Source: an uncultured Clostridia bacterium | Lineage (GTDB): Bacteria > Bacillota > Clostridia > Oscillospirales > JAAYOS01 | Assembly: GCA_944386395.1 (NCBI GenBank) | Contig: CALXAZ010000139.1 | Span: forward strand, 1 to 12,011 | Length of the DNA: 12,011 nucleotides | Reading direction: 5' to 3' | In this document: piece after piece, positions 1-8,028 of the stretch | How positions within the stretch are numbered: position 1 is the first letter of the stretch | Layout of the letters: each line of letters starts with the position of its first letter | Notes under the pieces: model-generated | The model's database searches: none | Seen by the model: the letters and a program-made list of their open reading frames with translations, nothing else | Told to the model about the DNA's origin: nothing | Program-made: the position numbers and the translations under genes

Positions 1-1149
1 CTGTATGGAAACAAGGTGGCTCTCACCGCCTCTCGATCTGACAAATTTATGTCATGTAGGTTTGCTTATTATATGCAGTATGGTCTCAGGGCAAAGGTTA
101 GAAGGAGGGTTGGATTTGATCCTATGGAGAGCGGTACATTTCTGCACTATGTTTTGGAAAATTCTGTGGCGGAGATAATGAAGCGTGGAGGATTTAAAAA
201 AGTAACCACAGATGAAGCGGCTGAGATTGCAGATACTGCGGCACGGGATTATGTCATAGACAATATAGGTGGAATGGCAGACAAAGGTGCCCGTGTCAGG
301 TTTTTGTACGGTAGGCTGAGAAGGACTGTACGTAAAGTGATGGAAAACATTATGGAGGAAATGCGCTCTTCAGATTTTGAACCGCTTGATTTTGAGCTGT
401 CGTTTGGAAACGGAAAGGACATGGAGCCTGTGCGCGTTGGCGAGGGCAGTGAAGCTGTTGAGATTGACGGAGTGGTTGATCGCGTGGACGGATGGCTTGA
501 TGGAGACTTGCTTTATATCCGGGTAGTAGATTATAAAAGTGGCTATAAAAAGTTTGATTTGAGCGATATTTGGCATGGGCTTGGTATGCAAATGTTGATA
601 TACATGTTTGCTATAGAAAAGCAGGGTCTGAAGAGATACGGCAGAGAACCGGTGGGGGCAGGCGTGTTATATACTCCTGTAAAGGAAGTGTTTTTTACAG
701 GAAAGAGAAGAGCTAGAGACGAAGAGATACAGAAGGAGCTTGATAAAAGTCTTAAACGAAGTGGCATATTGCTCGCGGTTCCTAGAGTGGTGTCAGCGAT
801 GGAGGGCGGAGAAATAAAAAGGTTTCTGCCAGTAGGAATGGCAAAGAACGGGGAGAAATTTTCGGCATCCTCCTCAGTGGCAACGCTTGCTCAGTTTGGA
901 CAACTTCGCAAGCATGTCGAGCAGATATTAAAGCAGATGGGAAAAGATATCAGGCATGGGGATATATCAGCTTCTCCATATTACCGCAATATGCGGCAAA
1001 GTGCATGCAGCTACTGTGATTACGCTGCGGCTTGTCAGTTTGACGAGTCGAACGGAAAGGATAGAAAGAGGTATCTATATCCGGTGAAAACAGAAGAATT
1101 TTGGAATAAGTTGGAGGAGCAGCACAATGGCAATAGTTCTGTCGAATGA
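1..1149 (+). CDS. addB: AddB, ATP-dependent helicase/nuclease subunit B, C-terminal part (5' end outside window)
   Basis: This is the C-terminal nuclease region of AddB, the partner of AddA in the AddAB enzyme that unwinds and resects double-strand DNA ends for RecA-dependent repair. The frame is open from base 1 and reads LYGNKVALTAS, matching the conserved lead-in to the AddB nuclease domain, so the GTG at 16 is internal and the gene begins upstream of the window. PD-(D/E)XK nuclease motifs are visible in order: GTFLH, then EIDGVVDRVD, then VVDYKSG (Asp codon at 529), then QMLIY. A cysteine at base 55 and a C-x2-C-x5-C cluster (codons at 1006, 1015 and 1033) reproduce the four-cysteine Fe-S site of AddB that staples the nuclease domain. 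The nuclease site appears intact. The end overlaps addA by 23 bp, which indicates translational coupling. The family assignment is secure; only the N-terminal part is unseen. Confidence 0.95.
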   Translation: MYGNKVALTASRSDKFMSCRFAYYMQYGLRAKVRRRVGFDPMESGTFLHYVLENSVAEIMKRGGFKKVTTDEAAEIADTAARDYVIDNIGGMADKGARVRFLYGRLRRTVRKVMENIMEEMRSSDFEPLDFELSFGNGKDMEPVRVGEGSEAVEIDGVVDRVDGWLDGDLLYIRVVDYKSGYKKFDLSDIWHGLGMQMLIYMFAIEKQGLKRYGREPVGAGVLYTPVKEVFFTGKRRARDEEIQKELDKSLKRSGILLAVPRVVSAMEGGEIKRFLPVGMAKNGEKFSASSSVATLAQFGQLRKHVEQILKQMGKDIRHGDISASPYYRNMRQSACSYCDYAAACQFDESNGKDRKRYLYPVKTEEFWNKLEEQHNGNSSVE

Positions 1150-4100
1150 GCAGCATATGGCAGTTAAGGCGGCGGGGCGGGATATACTTGTTTCTGCTGC
1201 TGCCGGATCAGGAAAGACAAGAGTGCTGGTGGAAAGAGTGATAAATCGCATAACAGGCAGTGAGAAGAGGGACATAGATGATTTTCTTATCATTACTTTT
1301 ACTCGTGCTGCCGCTGCCGAGATGAAGGGAAGGATACTTTCGAGGCTCAGCGAGATGTTGCTTGAGGACCCGGGTAATAGACATCTTCACCGCCAGCTTT
1401 CTCGTGGGAGCAGAGCACATATTATGACAATAGATTCGTTCTGTCTGGATATTGTGCGCGAATTTTCGCATATGTGCGATGTAGGACCTGGATTTAGGAT
1501 AGCGGAAGGCGCCGAAACAGAGCTTTTGATGGCTGAAGCACTGGAAAATACTCTTGAAAAGCTCTATTCAGACATAGATAACAATCCAGGGTTTGCTACA
1601 TTTGCAGCGCTTATGTCTGCTGACAGGGACGACAGGCAGCTTGCGGCAGTTATACAGCAGACAAGCGAAAATATCCAGAGCCATCCTTTTCCGGAGCGAT
1701 GGGCAGATGAGATAAAAAAAGAATTTTCCGGTGAAATATCAGACTTTGCTACCACAATATGGGGCAAGGAAATACTTGACCGGGCTAATGCTACGATAGA
1801 ATCAGCGGAAAAAAGGATGAAGGTTGCTCTGGAAGAGCTTCGTGAGGAACCTATGCTGGCGGCTAAATATGTCGAAACCTTTGAGGCAGATGTGCTTCAA
1901 ATGGAGAGACTGAAGGATGCGATTGCTGCCGGATGGGACAGTGCGGCAAAGGCGCTCGAGGAGCCGATGGCAAAGCTGAAAAGCGCCCCACCAAGGTATC
2001 ATGACCCGGTATTTAAAGACAAGATAAAAGGCGTAAGAGATAGCTGGCGCAGTATGCGCAGCAAGCTGGCAGAGAGAATATGTGAACCGGAAAGTGTGCA
2101 CATAGGGGAACTTAAAAGGGTATTTCCGGCAGTAGAAGGATTGTTCTTTGCGGTTTTTGAATATGAAAAGGAATATAAACGAATGAAGTCCAGCCGTGGG
2201 ATAGTTGACTTTAACGATGTTTCACATATGGCAATCAGGCTGTTATGTGACGAGTGTGGAGAGCCTACTGAGATTGCACGAGGTATAGGGGACAGATTTT
2301 GTGAGGTTATGATAGATGAGTTTCAGGATACCAATGGGATACAGGATACGATTGTAAGGATGTTGACAAAAGGAAATATGTTTATGGTTGGAGATGTGAA
2401 ACAGTCCATCTATCGTTTTCGTCTGGCAGAACCTGAAATATTTCTCAGGAAATATCATATAAGCGAGGACTTCGGTGAAAACATGCCGTCATTGTATCCG
2501 GCAAGGATATTGCTTTCGAAAAATTACCGCTCGAGAAATGAAGTTATAGATGCTGTAAATTTTGTCTTTGAAAAGCTGATGATAGGCGGATTTACGCAAA
2601 TTGATTATAGCGGGCGTGAACGGCTAACCTGTGGGCGAGATGACGAAAGGGATGGAGAGCATATATCCGAATTCTATGTTATCGACGTTCCCCACGGAGA
2701 AGAGGAAGAGGACGATCCGGTGAAAGCGGAGGTAGAAGCAGGATTTGTTGCCAACCGTATACATGAGCTTCTGTCATCTGGATTTATGATAGGAAGTGGA
2801 GAAAGCATAAGACCTGCGGGATATGGGGATATAGCCATCCTGCTGCGCTCGGTAGCTGGTAAGGCAGCAATCTATGAGCGCATCCTGCGTCAGTCGGGGA
2901 TACCTGTACAGAGTCAGGGAAGCGGAATGGAGCAAACGACTGAGCTGTTTGTTATAATGTCCCTTCTTTCGGTAATAGATAACCCATATCAGGATGTCCC
3001 GCTGATAGCTGTACTGAGGTCTGCCTTATATGAATTTTCGCCGGACGAGCTTGCAGAAATACGCTCGGCAGGGAGAGAAAGCATGTATGAGGCACTAGTA
3101 AGAGCTGCTGATATGGGAAACGAAAGGGCGGCATCATTTTTAGACGAGCTTGGTCTAATGAGGACGGCTGCGGCTGATATGAGGGTGGACCAGCTAATAT
3201 GGTACATATATTCAAAAAAGAACCTCCCTGCCATATACAGCGCAATGCCTGGCGGAGCCATGCGCAGGAAAAACCTGAATCTTTTCTTTGAGCATGCCCA
3301 GAGATATGAGAGCGGGGAATACCGTGGGATTTTTGGGTTTGTAAGTTATATGGAAAAGGTCTTTGAGAGCGGTACATTTGGGGGCGAGGAGGAGGAACAG
3401 GGAAAGGTCAGGATAATGACTGTGCACAAATCCAAAGGGCTGGAGTTTCCAATAGTTTTCCTTTGCGATATTGCGAGGAAATTTAATGTAGAGGACACCA
3501 GGAAATCTGTTCTGGTGCATCCAGAGCTGGGGATAGGTATGAGGATGTTTGACGCTGACAGGATGTATCGATATCCGACGGCTGCGTATATGGCAATATC
3601 TGACAGGATACGTGAGGAATCTCTGGCAGAGGAAATGAGGGTGCTTTATGTTGCAATGACACGGGCAGAAGATAAGCTTATAATGACATGCGCCATGCCT
3701 GACGCGAAGAAAAAAATTGAAAGGATGCTTTTGGGGGGGCAAACGATAGATGAAGAGCTGTTAAAAACGGCTGATGGACCAGCTAAGTGGTTGATACCGG
3801 TAATGGCACAGCACCCGGACGGTATAAAATTACGGGAGATTTCTAGAGATCCCGGATTCGATGCAAAAGCTGAAGGGAATATGATAATCGATGTTATAAG
3901 CGATGTCCATGTAGAAGAGGAAAGTGAAAGTAGGCGAGATGATAAAAATGTTCCTGAAGAGGAGGGTTATGAGGAGCTGTACCGGGAGATAGAGGAAAAA
4001 CTGAGATTTAAATATGATCATTTGGAGCTCTCACAAATACCCTCAAAGCTCACTGCAACACAGATGAAGGGGCGGGATGTTGATGAAGAAGCGGCAGAGG

Positions 4101-4345
4101 GTGCGCGGCTGCAGGCGCGACCGGTGGGAAGGAGTGCACGACCAAGGTTTGTTCAGCAGGAAGGGCTGACCGCTGCGGAGAGAGGGACGGCGCTGCATGT
4201 GGTTATGCAGTTTGCAGATTACAATGCCTGTTTGGACAAGGAATCTGCGCAGAGGGAGCTGGAACGGCTGAAGCGGATGAAAATAATATCTGACACACAG
4301 GCTGAGGCGGCAGATCTGGATAAAATAATAGGATTTGTAAATTAA
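1127..4345 (+). CDS. addA: AddA, ATP-dependent helicase/nuclease subunit A, prematurely ended by an in-frame TAA
   Basis: This is a UvrD/Rep-type superfamily 1 helicase, the motor and 3'-strand nuclease subunit of AddAB. The ATG at 1127 has GGAGGA at 1113-1118, 8 bases upstream, inside the end of addB. Helicase motifs are present in order: Q-motif glutamine 9, Walker A AAAGSGKT (24-31), Walker B DEFQD (397-401), VGDVKQSIYRFR (421-432), TVHKSKGLE (765-773) and YVAMTRAED with arginine 846. The RecB-like nuclease domain starts near residue 1020 with GTALH (His1024). The frame stops at TAA 4343-4345, after residue 1072. That is before the catalytic Asp and DxK motifs, which lie in the same frame downstream (4346-4675). 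Read through, the protein would be about 1,180 residues, close to the roughly 1,230 of Bacillus subtilis AddA. As written, the product keeps the helicase but lacks a complete nuclease site. A base-call error, a real nonsense mutation or suppression are all possible; the first two are the likeliest. Confidence 0.93.
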   Translation: MAIVLSNEQHMAVKAAGRDILVSAAAGSGKTRVLVERVINRITGSEKRDIDDFLIITFTRAAAAEMKGRILSRLSEMLLEDPGNRHLHRQLSRGSRAHIMTIDSFCLDIVREFSHMCDVGPGFRIAEGAETELLMAEALENTLEKLYSDIDNNPGFATFAALMSADRDDRQLAAVIQQTSENIQSHPFPERWADEIKKEFSGEISDFATTIWGKEILDRANATIESAEKRMKVALEELREEPMLAAKYVETFEADVLQMERLKDAIAAGWDSAAKALEEPMAKLKSAPPRYHDPVFKDKIKGVRDSWRSMRSKLAERICEPESVHIGELKRVFPAVEGLFFAVFEYEKEYKRMKSSRGIVDFNDVSHMAIRLLCDECGEPTEIARGIGDRFCEVMIDEFQDTNGIQDTIVRMLTKGNMFMVGDVKQSIYRFRLAEPEIFLRKYHISEDFGENMPSLYPARILLSKNYRSRNEVIDAVNFVFEKLMIGGFTQIDYSGRERLTCGRDDERDGEHISEFYVIDVPHGEEEEDDPVKAEVEAGFVANRIHELLSSGFMIGSGESIRPAGYGDIAILLRSVAGKAAIYERILRQSGIPVQSQGSGMEQTTELFVIMSLLSVIDNPYQDVPLIAVLRSALYEFSPDELAEIRSAGRESMYEALVRAADMGNERAASFLDELGLMRTAAADMRVDQLIWYIYSKKNLPAIYSAMPGGAMRRKNLNLFFEHAQRYESGEYRGIFGFVSYMEKVFESGTFGGEEEEQGKVRIMTVHKSKGLEFPIVFLCDIARKFNVEDTRKSVLVHPELGIGMRMFDADRMYRYPTAAYMAISDRIREESLAEEMRVLYVAMTRAEDKLIMTCAMPDAKKKIERMLLGGQTIDEELLKTADGPAKWLIPVMAQHPDGIKLREISRDPGFDAKAEGNMIIDVISDVHVEEESESRRDDKNVPEEEGYEELYREIEEKLRFKYDHLELSQIPSKLTATQMKGRDVDEEAAEGARLQARPVGRSARPRFVQQEGLTAAERGTALHVVMQFADYNACLDKESAQRELERLKRMKIISDTQAEAADLDKIIGFVN

Positions 4346-4675
4346 GACATTGGGAAAAGGGCGCTTGGTTCTGGTAGCCTCCGCAGGGAGTTTAAGTTTT
4401 CTGTACTTGACGAATGTGCGCGTTACTATCACACTGATTCATCAGAAAAAATACTTTTACAGGGCGTTTGCGACATGTTTTTTGAGGAGGACGGAAAGAT
4501 AGTAGTGGTTGATTTTAAGTCTGACAGGGTGAGCAAAGCGTCCCAGTATGCCCGCGCGGAGGAATACCGCCCGCAGCTTGAGACATATGGGAGAGCGCTC
4601 GAAAAGATCACTGGAAAACCTGTGAAAGAGAGGCTGATATACTTCTTTGCGACTGGTGATACCATAAGTGTGTAA
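4346..4675 (+). pseudogene. addA: Severed 3' end of addA carrying the nuclease catalytic residues
   Basis: This segment is in exactly the same frame as addA, directly after the TAA at 4343-4345, and stays open to the TAA at 4673-4675. It begins DIGKRALGSG, which fits the conserved AddA/RecB nuclease linker that normally follows FVN and a further residue. It then carries LQGVCDMFF (Asp codon at 4472) and VVDFKSDRV (D at 4511, K at 4517). These are the second and third parts of the PD-(D/E)XK active site begun by His1024 upstream, followed by the Q-L-x-x-Y helix (PQLETYGRAL). No indel separates the pieces, so one substitution (for example TCA, CAA, GAA or AAA to TAA) explains the break. An ATG at 4475 could start a 66-residue ORF, but I see no Shine-Dalgarno site before it and it would begin inside the nuclease fold. 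I therefore regard this as part of addA rather than a separate gene. Confidence 0.88.
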
Positions 4676-4690
4676 AATTGGTTATTTAAA

Positions 4691-4733
4691 TGGCAACCTT
4701 GCGGGAGGATCTGGCAAGGTTGCCATTATATTT
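4691..4733 (+). terminator. Intrinsic terminator of the addBA operon
   Basis: A perfect 12-bp stem, TGGCAACCTTGC (4691-4702) with GCAAGGTTGCCA (4714-4725), encloses an 11-base loop. It starts 16 bases after the last addA-frame stop and is followed by a T-rich but interrupted tract (TTATATTTGG). The flanking AAA and TTT make it plausible in both directions. The right arm contains the -35 hexamer of the next promoter. Confidence 0.8.
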
Positions 4734-4748
4734 GGTTTATGATATAAT
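4720..4748 (+). promoter_or_regulatory. Sigma-A type promoter for the membrane protein gene
   Basis: TTGCCA (4720-4725), a 17-base spacer, then a perfect TATAAT (4743-4748). The expected transcription start is near 4755, giving a leader of about 85 bases before the ATG at 4841. Because transcription would start there, the TTG codon at 4754 cannot be a useful translation start. The -35 element lies in the right arm of the upstream terminator hairpin. Confidence 0.75.
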
Positions 4749-4840
4749 CCGAGTTGTCTTGCACATGTATGTTACTTGATAGCGGAGCTGGACAAAATTT
4801 CATCCCAATCTATACCGGGATGATGAGACCGGAGGGTGCT

Positions 4841-6292
4841 ATGAAAAGAGAAGGTGTATTTTTCAGGGTATTACCGGCGGTGCTGGCTTTTATGGGTACT
4901 TTTGCGGTGCTTGCAAACGTGTTTTTGTATGGGGACGACTTTTTTTACAGTGCATTTTCCAAGCAGGATGCCACCTATTATTTTTCAAGAAATATTCAGC
5001 ATTATTTTATGGCAAATGGTCGTGTTGTGGTCCACCTGCTTGTCACTCTGTTTCTTGGAATAAACTTATGGGTGTGGAGAATATGCAATGCGGCTATGCT
5101 GGGTGGAATAGTATATTTTTCACTAAGGCTGATGCCAGAAAAAGGAAATAAAAGTGTCCCTGCTGCCATCTGTTTGGCATTTATTCTTGGTATAGGGATG
5201 CCGGTATACCGCCAGAGCGTGTACTGGCTTACAGGCTCGTTCAACTATGTATACCCTATTCTTATGCTGGTGATATATTGGAGCGTATTGAAACAAGAAA
5301 TTGAAAGTAAAAAAAGCTGTCAATTTTTACCTGTGCTCGCATTTTTTGCATCGGCAACTGTGGAGCAGGGCGGTATGATGGCTTTTGGTCTGAACGTCAT
5401 ATTGCTGGGTGAAAAAAAGTTTTTCCGAAAGGAAAAGCTCAAAAGATGTGAGATCATGGCACTTATTGCATCATTTGCGGGAATAGTCACTGTGGTGTGC
5501 TCTCCTGCCCAGTTCCTGAGGGCTTCTGTTGAGGAAAATCCGGTGGACGGGGGACTGCTTTCACTTATAGTATATAATGTAAAAGGATTTTGCCGTAATT
5601 TTATGATGACGAGACACATGGCAATTTTTCATGTGGGAGTATTTTCAGCGTCTGCGGTTACGCTCTTAGGTGAGCTTAGAGGGCAGTATAAAAAGCTTGC
5701 CACTGCGGCTCTTTGCGTATGTGTACTCAGTTTTATCTGGTGGGCTGCTATGATGCTCGGGTATACTGGAGGGAGGAGCCTATATTTTCTCACATGCATT
5801 TTTGGATATTCGGCTTCTGCACTTGTAGCGGCGGGACTGGTGTACCGGAGGTACGGGGATGTTACAGGGCTTACTGCTCTGGTGCTGGCATTTGGGTCAC
5901 AGTTGATGATGATTGTCTCTCCGGTTATAGGAGAGCGAAACATGCTTTTTTATATTGCTGGGGCAATGATATTTACGGCGTGGAGCTTTGGGCTTTGTGG
6001 AGAGATAAAGCAAAAGATAACGGTATATGCGGTGACGGCTGTGCTAATTTCTGTGGCATTGATTATATACTCTGGAACCGTTACGGGGTATTGGAAAAAT
6101 GCAGGGGTTTACCGCGAAAACCTGACAAAAATAAAGGAGTATGCAGAGCAGCACAACAGAGGTTCTCTCGAGCAGAAAAAGCTGCCCGAGGATAGCTATG
6201 GATGGGCGATGCCATACCACAATGCCTATTATGAGCCGTATTACAACATATGCTTTGATATTCCCCAGGACACAGAGGTAGAATGGAAGTAA
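4841..6292 (+). CDS. Polytopic membrane protein, DUF6056-like (possible GT-C type glycosyltransferase fold)
   Basis: A 483-residue integral membrane protein with about eleven hydrophobic segments, the first at roughly residues 9-29, and a polar C-terminal tail of about 55 residues rich in Tyr. I chose the ATG at 4841 because GGAGG at 4831-4835 precedes it by 5 bases. The frame stays open back to 4754, but that stretch is polar and coincides with the expected transcription start. Motifs after the first helix are YGDDFFYS (30-37) and NGRVVVH (59-65), then YWLTGSFNY (128-136) and TVEQGG. A paired acidic motif in the first external loop and an aromatic TGS-NY segment are, from memory, features of DUF6056 proteins and resemble GT-C glycosyltransferases that use polyprenyl-linked sugars. 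That function is inference; no substrate can be assigned. The gene stands alone between two terminators, with its own promoter and no polysaccharide genes beside it in the window. Confidence 0.8.
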   Translation: MKREGVFFRVLPAVLAFMGTFAVLANVFLYGDDFFYSAFSKQDATYYFSRNIQHYFMANGRVVVHLLVTLFLGINLWVWRICNAAMLGGIVYFSLRLMPEKGNKSVPAAICLAFILGIGMPVYRQSVYWLTGSFNYVYPILMLVIYWSVLKQEIESKKSCQFLPVLAFFASATVEQGGMMAFGLNVILLGEKKFFRKEKLKRCEIMALIASFAGIVTVVCSPAQFLRASVEENPVDGGLLSLIVYNVKGFCRNFMMTRHMAIFHVGVFSASAVTLLGELRGQYKKLATAALCVCVLSFIWWAAMMLGYTGGRSLYFLTCIFGYSASALVAAGLVYRRYGDVTGLTALVLAFGSQLMMIVSPVIGERNMLFYIAGAMIFTAWSFGLCGEIKQKITVYAVTAVLISVALIIYSGTVTGYWKNAGVYRENLTKIKEYAEQHNRGSLEQKKLPEDSYGWAMPYHNAYYEPYYNICFDIPQDTEVEWK

Positions 6293-6296
6293 AAAT

Positions 6297-6324
6297 AAAA
6301 GGAGCAGCATGTGCTGCTCCTTTT
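6297..6324. terminator. Bidirectional terminator between convergent genes
   Basis: GGAGCAGCA (6301-6309), a two-base centre TG, then TGCTGCTCC (6312-6320), flanked by AAAA before and TTTT after. The hairpin with a U-run therefore forms on either strand. It lies 4 bases after the membrane protein stop and 16 bases beyond the end of rpmE on the other strand, so it can end both transcripts. Confidence 0.85.
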
Positions 6325-6340
6325 GTATACAAGCATAAAA

Positions 6341-6541
6341 TTATTTAAGACCGAACTTCTTATTGAAACGGTCAACACGTCCGCCGGTATCAACAAGCTT
6401 CTGCTTGCCGGTGAAGAACGGATGGCAGTTGGAACAAATTTCGACCTTGATGTCGCCCTTTGTTGAGCCTGTATTGATGACGTTACCGCAAGCGCACCTG
6501 ATAGTGGTCTGCTTGTAATCTGGATGGATTCCGGGCTTCAT
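6341..6541 (-). CDS. rpmE: Large ribosomal subunit protein L31, zinc-binding (C+) type
   Basis: A 66-residue protein that belongs to the 50S subunit and bridges to the 30S head. It starts MKPGIHPDY and contains the family signature HPFFTGKQKLVDTGGRVDRF. Cys16, Cys18, Cys36 and Cys39 form the zinc site, so this is the zinc-dependent form rather than the cysteine-less paralogue made in zinc starvation. The ATG at 6541-6539 is the correct start: AGAGGTG lies about 7 bases before it and the length is normal for L31. The longer open frame upstream has no homology to the family. The gene is transcribed alone, convergent with the membrane protein gene and divergent from hflX. No zinc-responsive operator is evident in its upstream region. 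Confidence 0.97.
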   Translation of the reverse strand: MKPGIHPDYKQTTIRCACGNVINTGSTKGDIKVEICSNCHPFFTGKQKLVDTGGRVDRFNKKFGLK

Positions 6542-6581
6542 ATCATTCACCTCTTTCAAACAACGGAAAATCACAGATGGA

Positions 6582-6610
6582 AGTATAGCACATGGTGGGC
6601 AAAAAAGCAA
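6582..6610 (-). promoter_or_regulatory. Probable rpmE promoter
   Basis: Read on the minus strand: TTGCTT (plus coordinates 6610-6605), a 17-base spacer, then TATACT (6587-6582). A TG dinucleotide one base upstream of the -10 makes it an extended -10 element. It would start transcription about 30-35 bases before the rpmE ATG. Confidence 0.65.
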
Positions 6611-6659
6611 TATTAATTTTAGAAATTGGCAAGATAAAAGCAGAATTTTTTGCAGACGA

Positions 6660-6688
6660 TTGAAAAAAGTAGATAGATTTGATATTAT
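6660..6688 (+). promoter_or_regulatory. Probable hflX promoter
   Basis: TTGAAA (6660-6665), a 17-base spacer, then TATTAT (6683-6688). The expected start is near 6695, leaving a leader of only about 16 bases that contains AAGGTG ahead of the ATG at 6711. It lies back to back with the rpmE promoter, about 50 bases away. Confidence 0.62.
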
Positions 6689-6710
6689 TTGTGGGTATAA
6701 AAGGTGAAAC

Positions 6711-8015
6711 ATGAGTATTTATTACACAGGAAGTGATGAGATGGACAGATTTGGAGAGAAAAAGGGCAGGGAAGAAAAGGCGGTGCTTGTGGGGCTTGCG
6801 TCTCCGGTGTTTGACATGTCGGAAAATTCTGACTGGGAGACGCTTGACGAGCTTGAACAGCTTTTGGAAACTGCGGGAGGAAAATGCGTTGGAAAGGTGC
6901 TGCAAAACCGGATCTCTCCCGATCCGGGGACGCTTATCGGAGATGGAAAAATTGCGGAGGTGAGGGAGCTTGTGGAAAATGGGGATGCAGAACTTGTGAT
7001 ATTTGATAACGAGCTTTCGCCTTCCCAAATAAGAAACCTTGAGGATGCCTTGGGGAGGACGGTGCTTGACCGCAGCGCGTTGATATTGGATATCTTTGCG
7101 CAGAGGGCCCGTACAAGCGAGGGGCGCCTCCAGGTTGAGCTTGCGCAGTACCGGTATGTGTTGTCGAAGCTTTCAGGTATGGGGAAATCAATGTCCAGGC
7201 TGGGAGGAGGAATTGGAACCAGAGGACCTGGGGAGAGCCAGCTTGAGACTGACAGGCGCCATATTAGGCGGCATATAAGCAGGCTCGAAGAGGAATTTGA
7301 AAAGATAAGAAAGGTGAGGAGAGTACAGCGTGAGCGCAGGATAAAGGCTGAGATACCTGTAGCAGCGATAGTTGGGTATACAAACGCGGGAAAGTCTACC
7401 CTTCTAAATACGCTTACAGGAGCCGGAATAGAGGCAAATGACCGCCTTTTTGATACTCTTGACCCGACTACAAGAAAGCTTGAAATAGATGACCATTTTA
7501 CAGTCCTGTTTTCTGACACGGTTGGATTCATAAGGAAGCTTCCACACAAGCTTGTGGAGGCGTTTAAGGCGACGTTGGAGGAGCTATGCTATGCCGATGT
7601 GATACTTCATGTGATCGACTTGTCCAGCCCTCTGTGGGAGGAGCATGCAGAAGTTGTTGAACGGCTGACAGCTGACCTGGGTGTAACCGAAACCCCATGT
7701 ATAAGGGTGTATAATAAGACCGACATCGCGGAGGACATACCTCCTATCAGGGAAAACGATGTGTGCATTTCTGCAAAAAACGGGACAAACATCGATAAGC
7801 TGCTAAAAGAAGTAAAGCGTCTGGTACAAAGACCACTTATGCACCTCAAAATATATATACCTTATTCTGAAAGCGGGATTGTTGATACGCTTTATAGGGA
7901 GGCAAAAGTGGGCTCGACTGAATATACCGGTGAATTTACGGTTATACAGGCTCTCTGCGATGAAGCTTTATATGGAAGACTGCGCGACAGAGGGATAAAA
8001 ACAGAGAAGGTCTGA
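6711..8015 (+). CDS. hflX: HflX, ribosome-associated GTPase
   Basis: A 434-residue member of the HflX family of Obg-like GTPases, which bind the 50S subunit and split stalled or idle 70S ribosomes after stress. The N-terminal HflX domain (about 20-130) contains the conserved ISPDPGTLIGDGK and FDNELSPSQIRNLE stretches. The Gly-rich element GIGTRGPGESQLETDRR follows, then a basic coiled-coil linker (about 185-212). The G domain has GYTNAGKST (222-230), DTVGF (269-273), NKTD (335-338) and SAK (354-356). A short C-terminal domain ends the protein. The ATG at 6711 is preceded by AAGGTG; an alternative ATG at 6741 has a weaker AGGAAG. Either is possible because the first 20 residues are not conserved. 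It probably forms an operon with the next gene, 13 bases downstream. Confidence 0.96.
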   Translation: MSIYYTGSDEMDRFGEKKGREEKAVLVGLASPVFDMSENSDWETLDELEQLLETAGGKCVGKVLQNRISPDPGTLIGDGKIAEVRELVENGDAELVIFDNELSPSQIRNLEDALGRTVLDRSALILDIFAQRARTSEGRLQVELAQYRYVLSKLSGMGKSMSRLGGGIGTRGPGESQLETDRRHIRRHISRLEEEFEKIRKVRRVQRERRIKAEIPVAAIVGYTNAGKSTLLNTLTGAGIEANDRLFDTLDPTTRKLEIDDHFTVLFSDTVGFIRKLPHKLVEAFKATLEELCYADVILHVIDLSSPLWEEHAEVVERLTADLGVTETPCIRVYNKTDIAEDIPPIRENDVCISAKNGTNIDKLLKEVKRLVQRPLMHLKIYIPYSESGIVDTLYREAKVGSTEYTGEFTVIQALCDEALYGRLRDRGIKTEKV

Positions 8016-8028
8016 TAGGAGAGGTTAT

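Noticed and set aside
127..141. 15-base direct repeat GAGAGCGGTACATTT shared with 3365-3379
   Set aside because: Both copies encode Glu-Ser-Gly-Thr-Phe in unrelated parts of addB and addA. There is no flanking similarity, so it is best explained as coincidence.
3733..3739. Run of seven G bases in addA as a possible phase-variation tract
   Set aside because: The frame is preserved across it, the run is short for slippage switching, and the later break in addA is a substitution-type stop rather than a frameshift.
3212..3742. 176-codon minus-strand ORF within addA
   Set aside because: It is opposite the conserved AddA helicase motifs; composition and content are those of a shadow frame.
4754..4840. 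Extended N-terminus of the membrane protein from a TTG codon
   Set aside because: The TTG lies at the expected transcription start, lacks a ribosome binding site, and the encoded stretch is polar. The ATG at 4841 has GGAGG five bases upstream and leads directly into a transmembrane helix.
6722..7549. 275-codon minus-strand ORF opposite hflX
   Set aside because: It is a Ser-rich shadow of the hflX coding strand with no recognisable domain, and the plus strand encodes all the G motifs.
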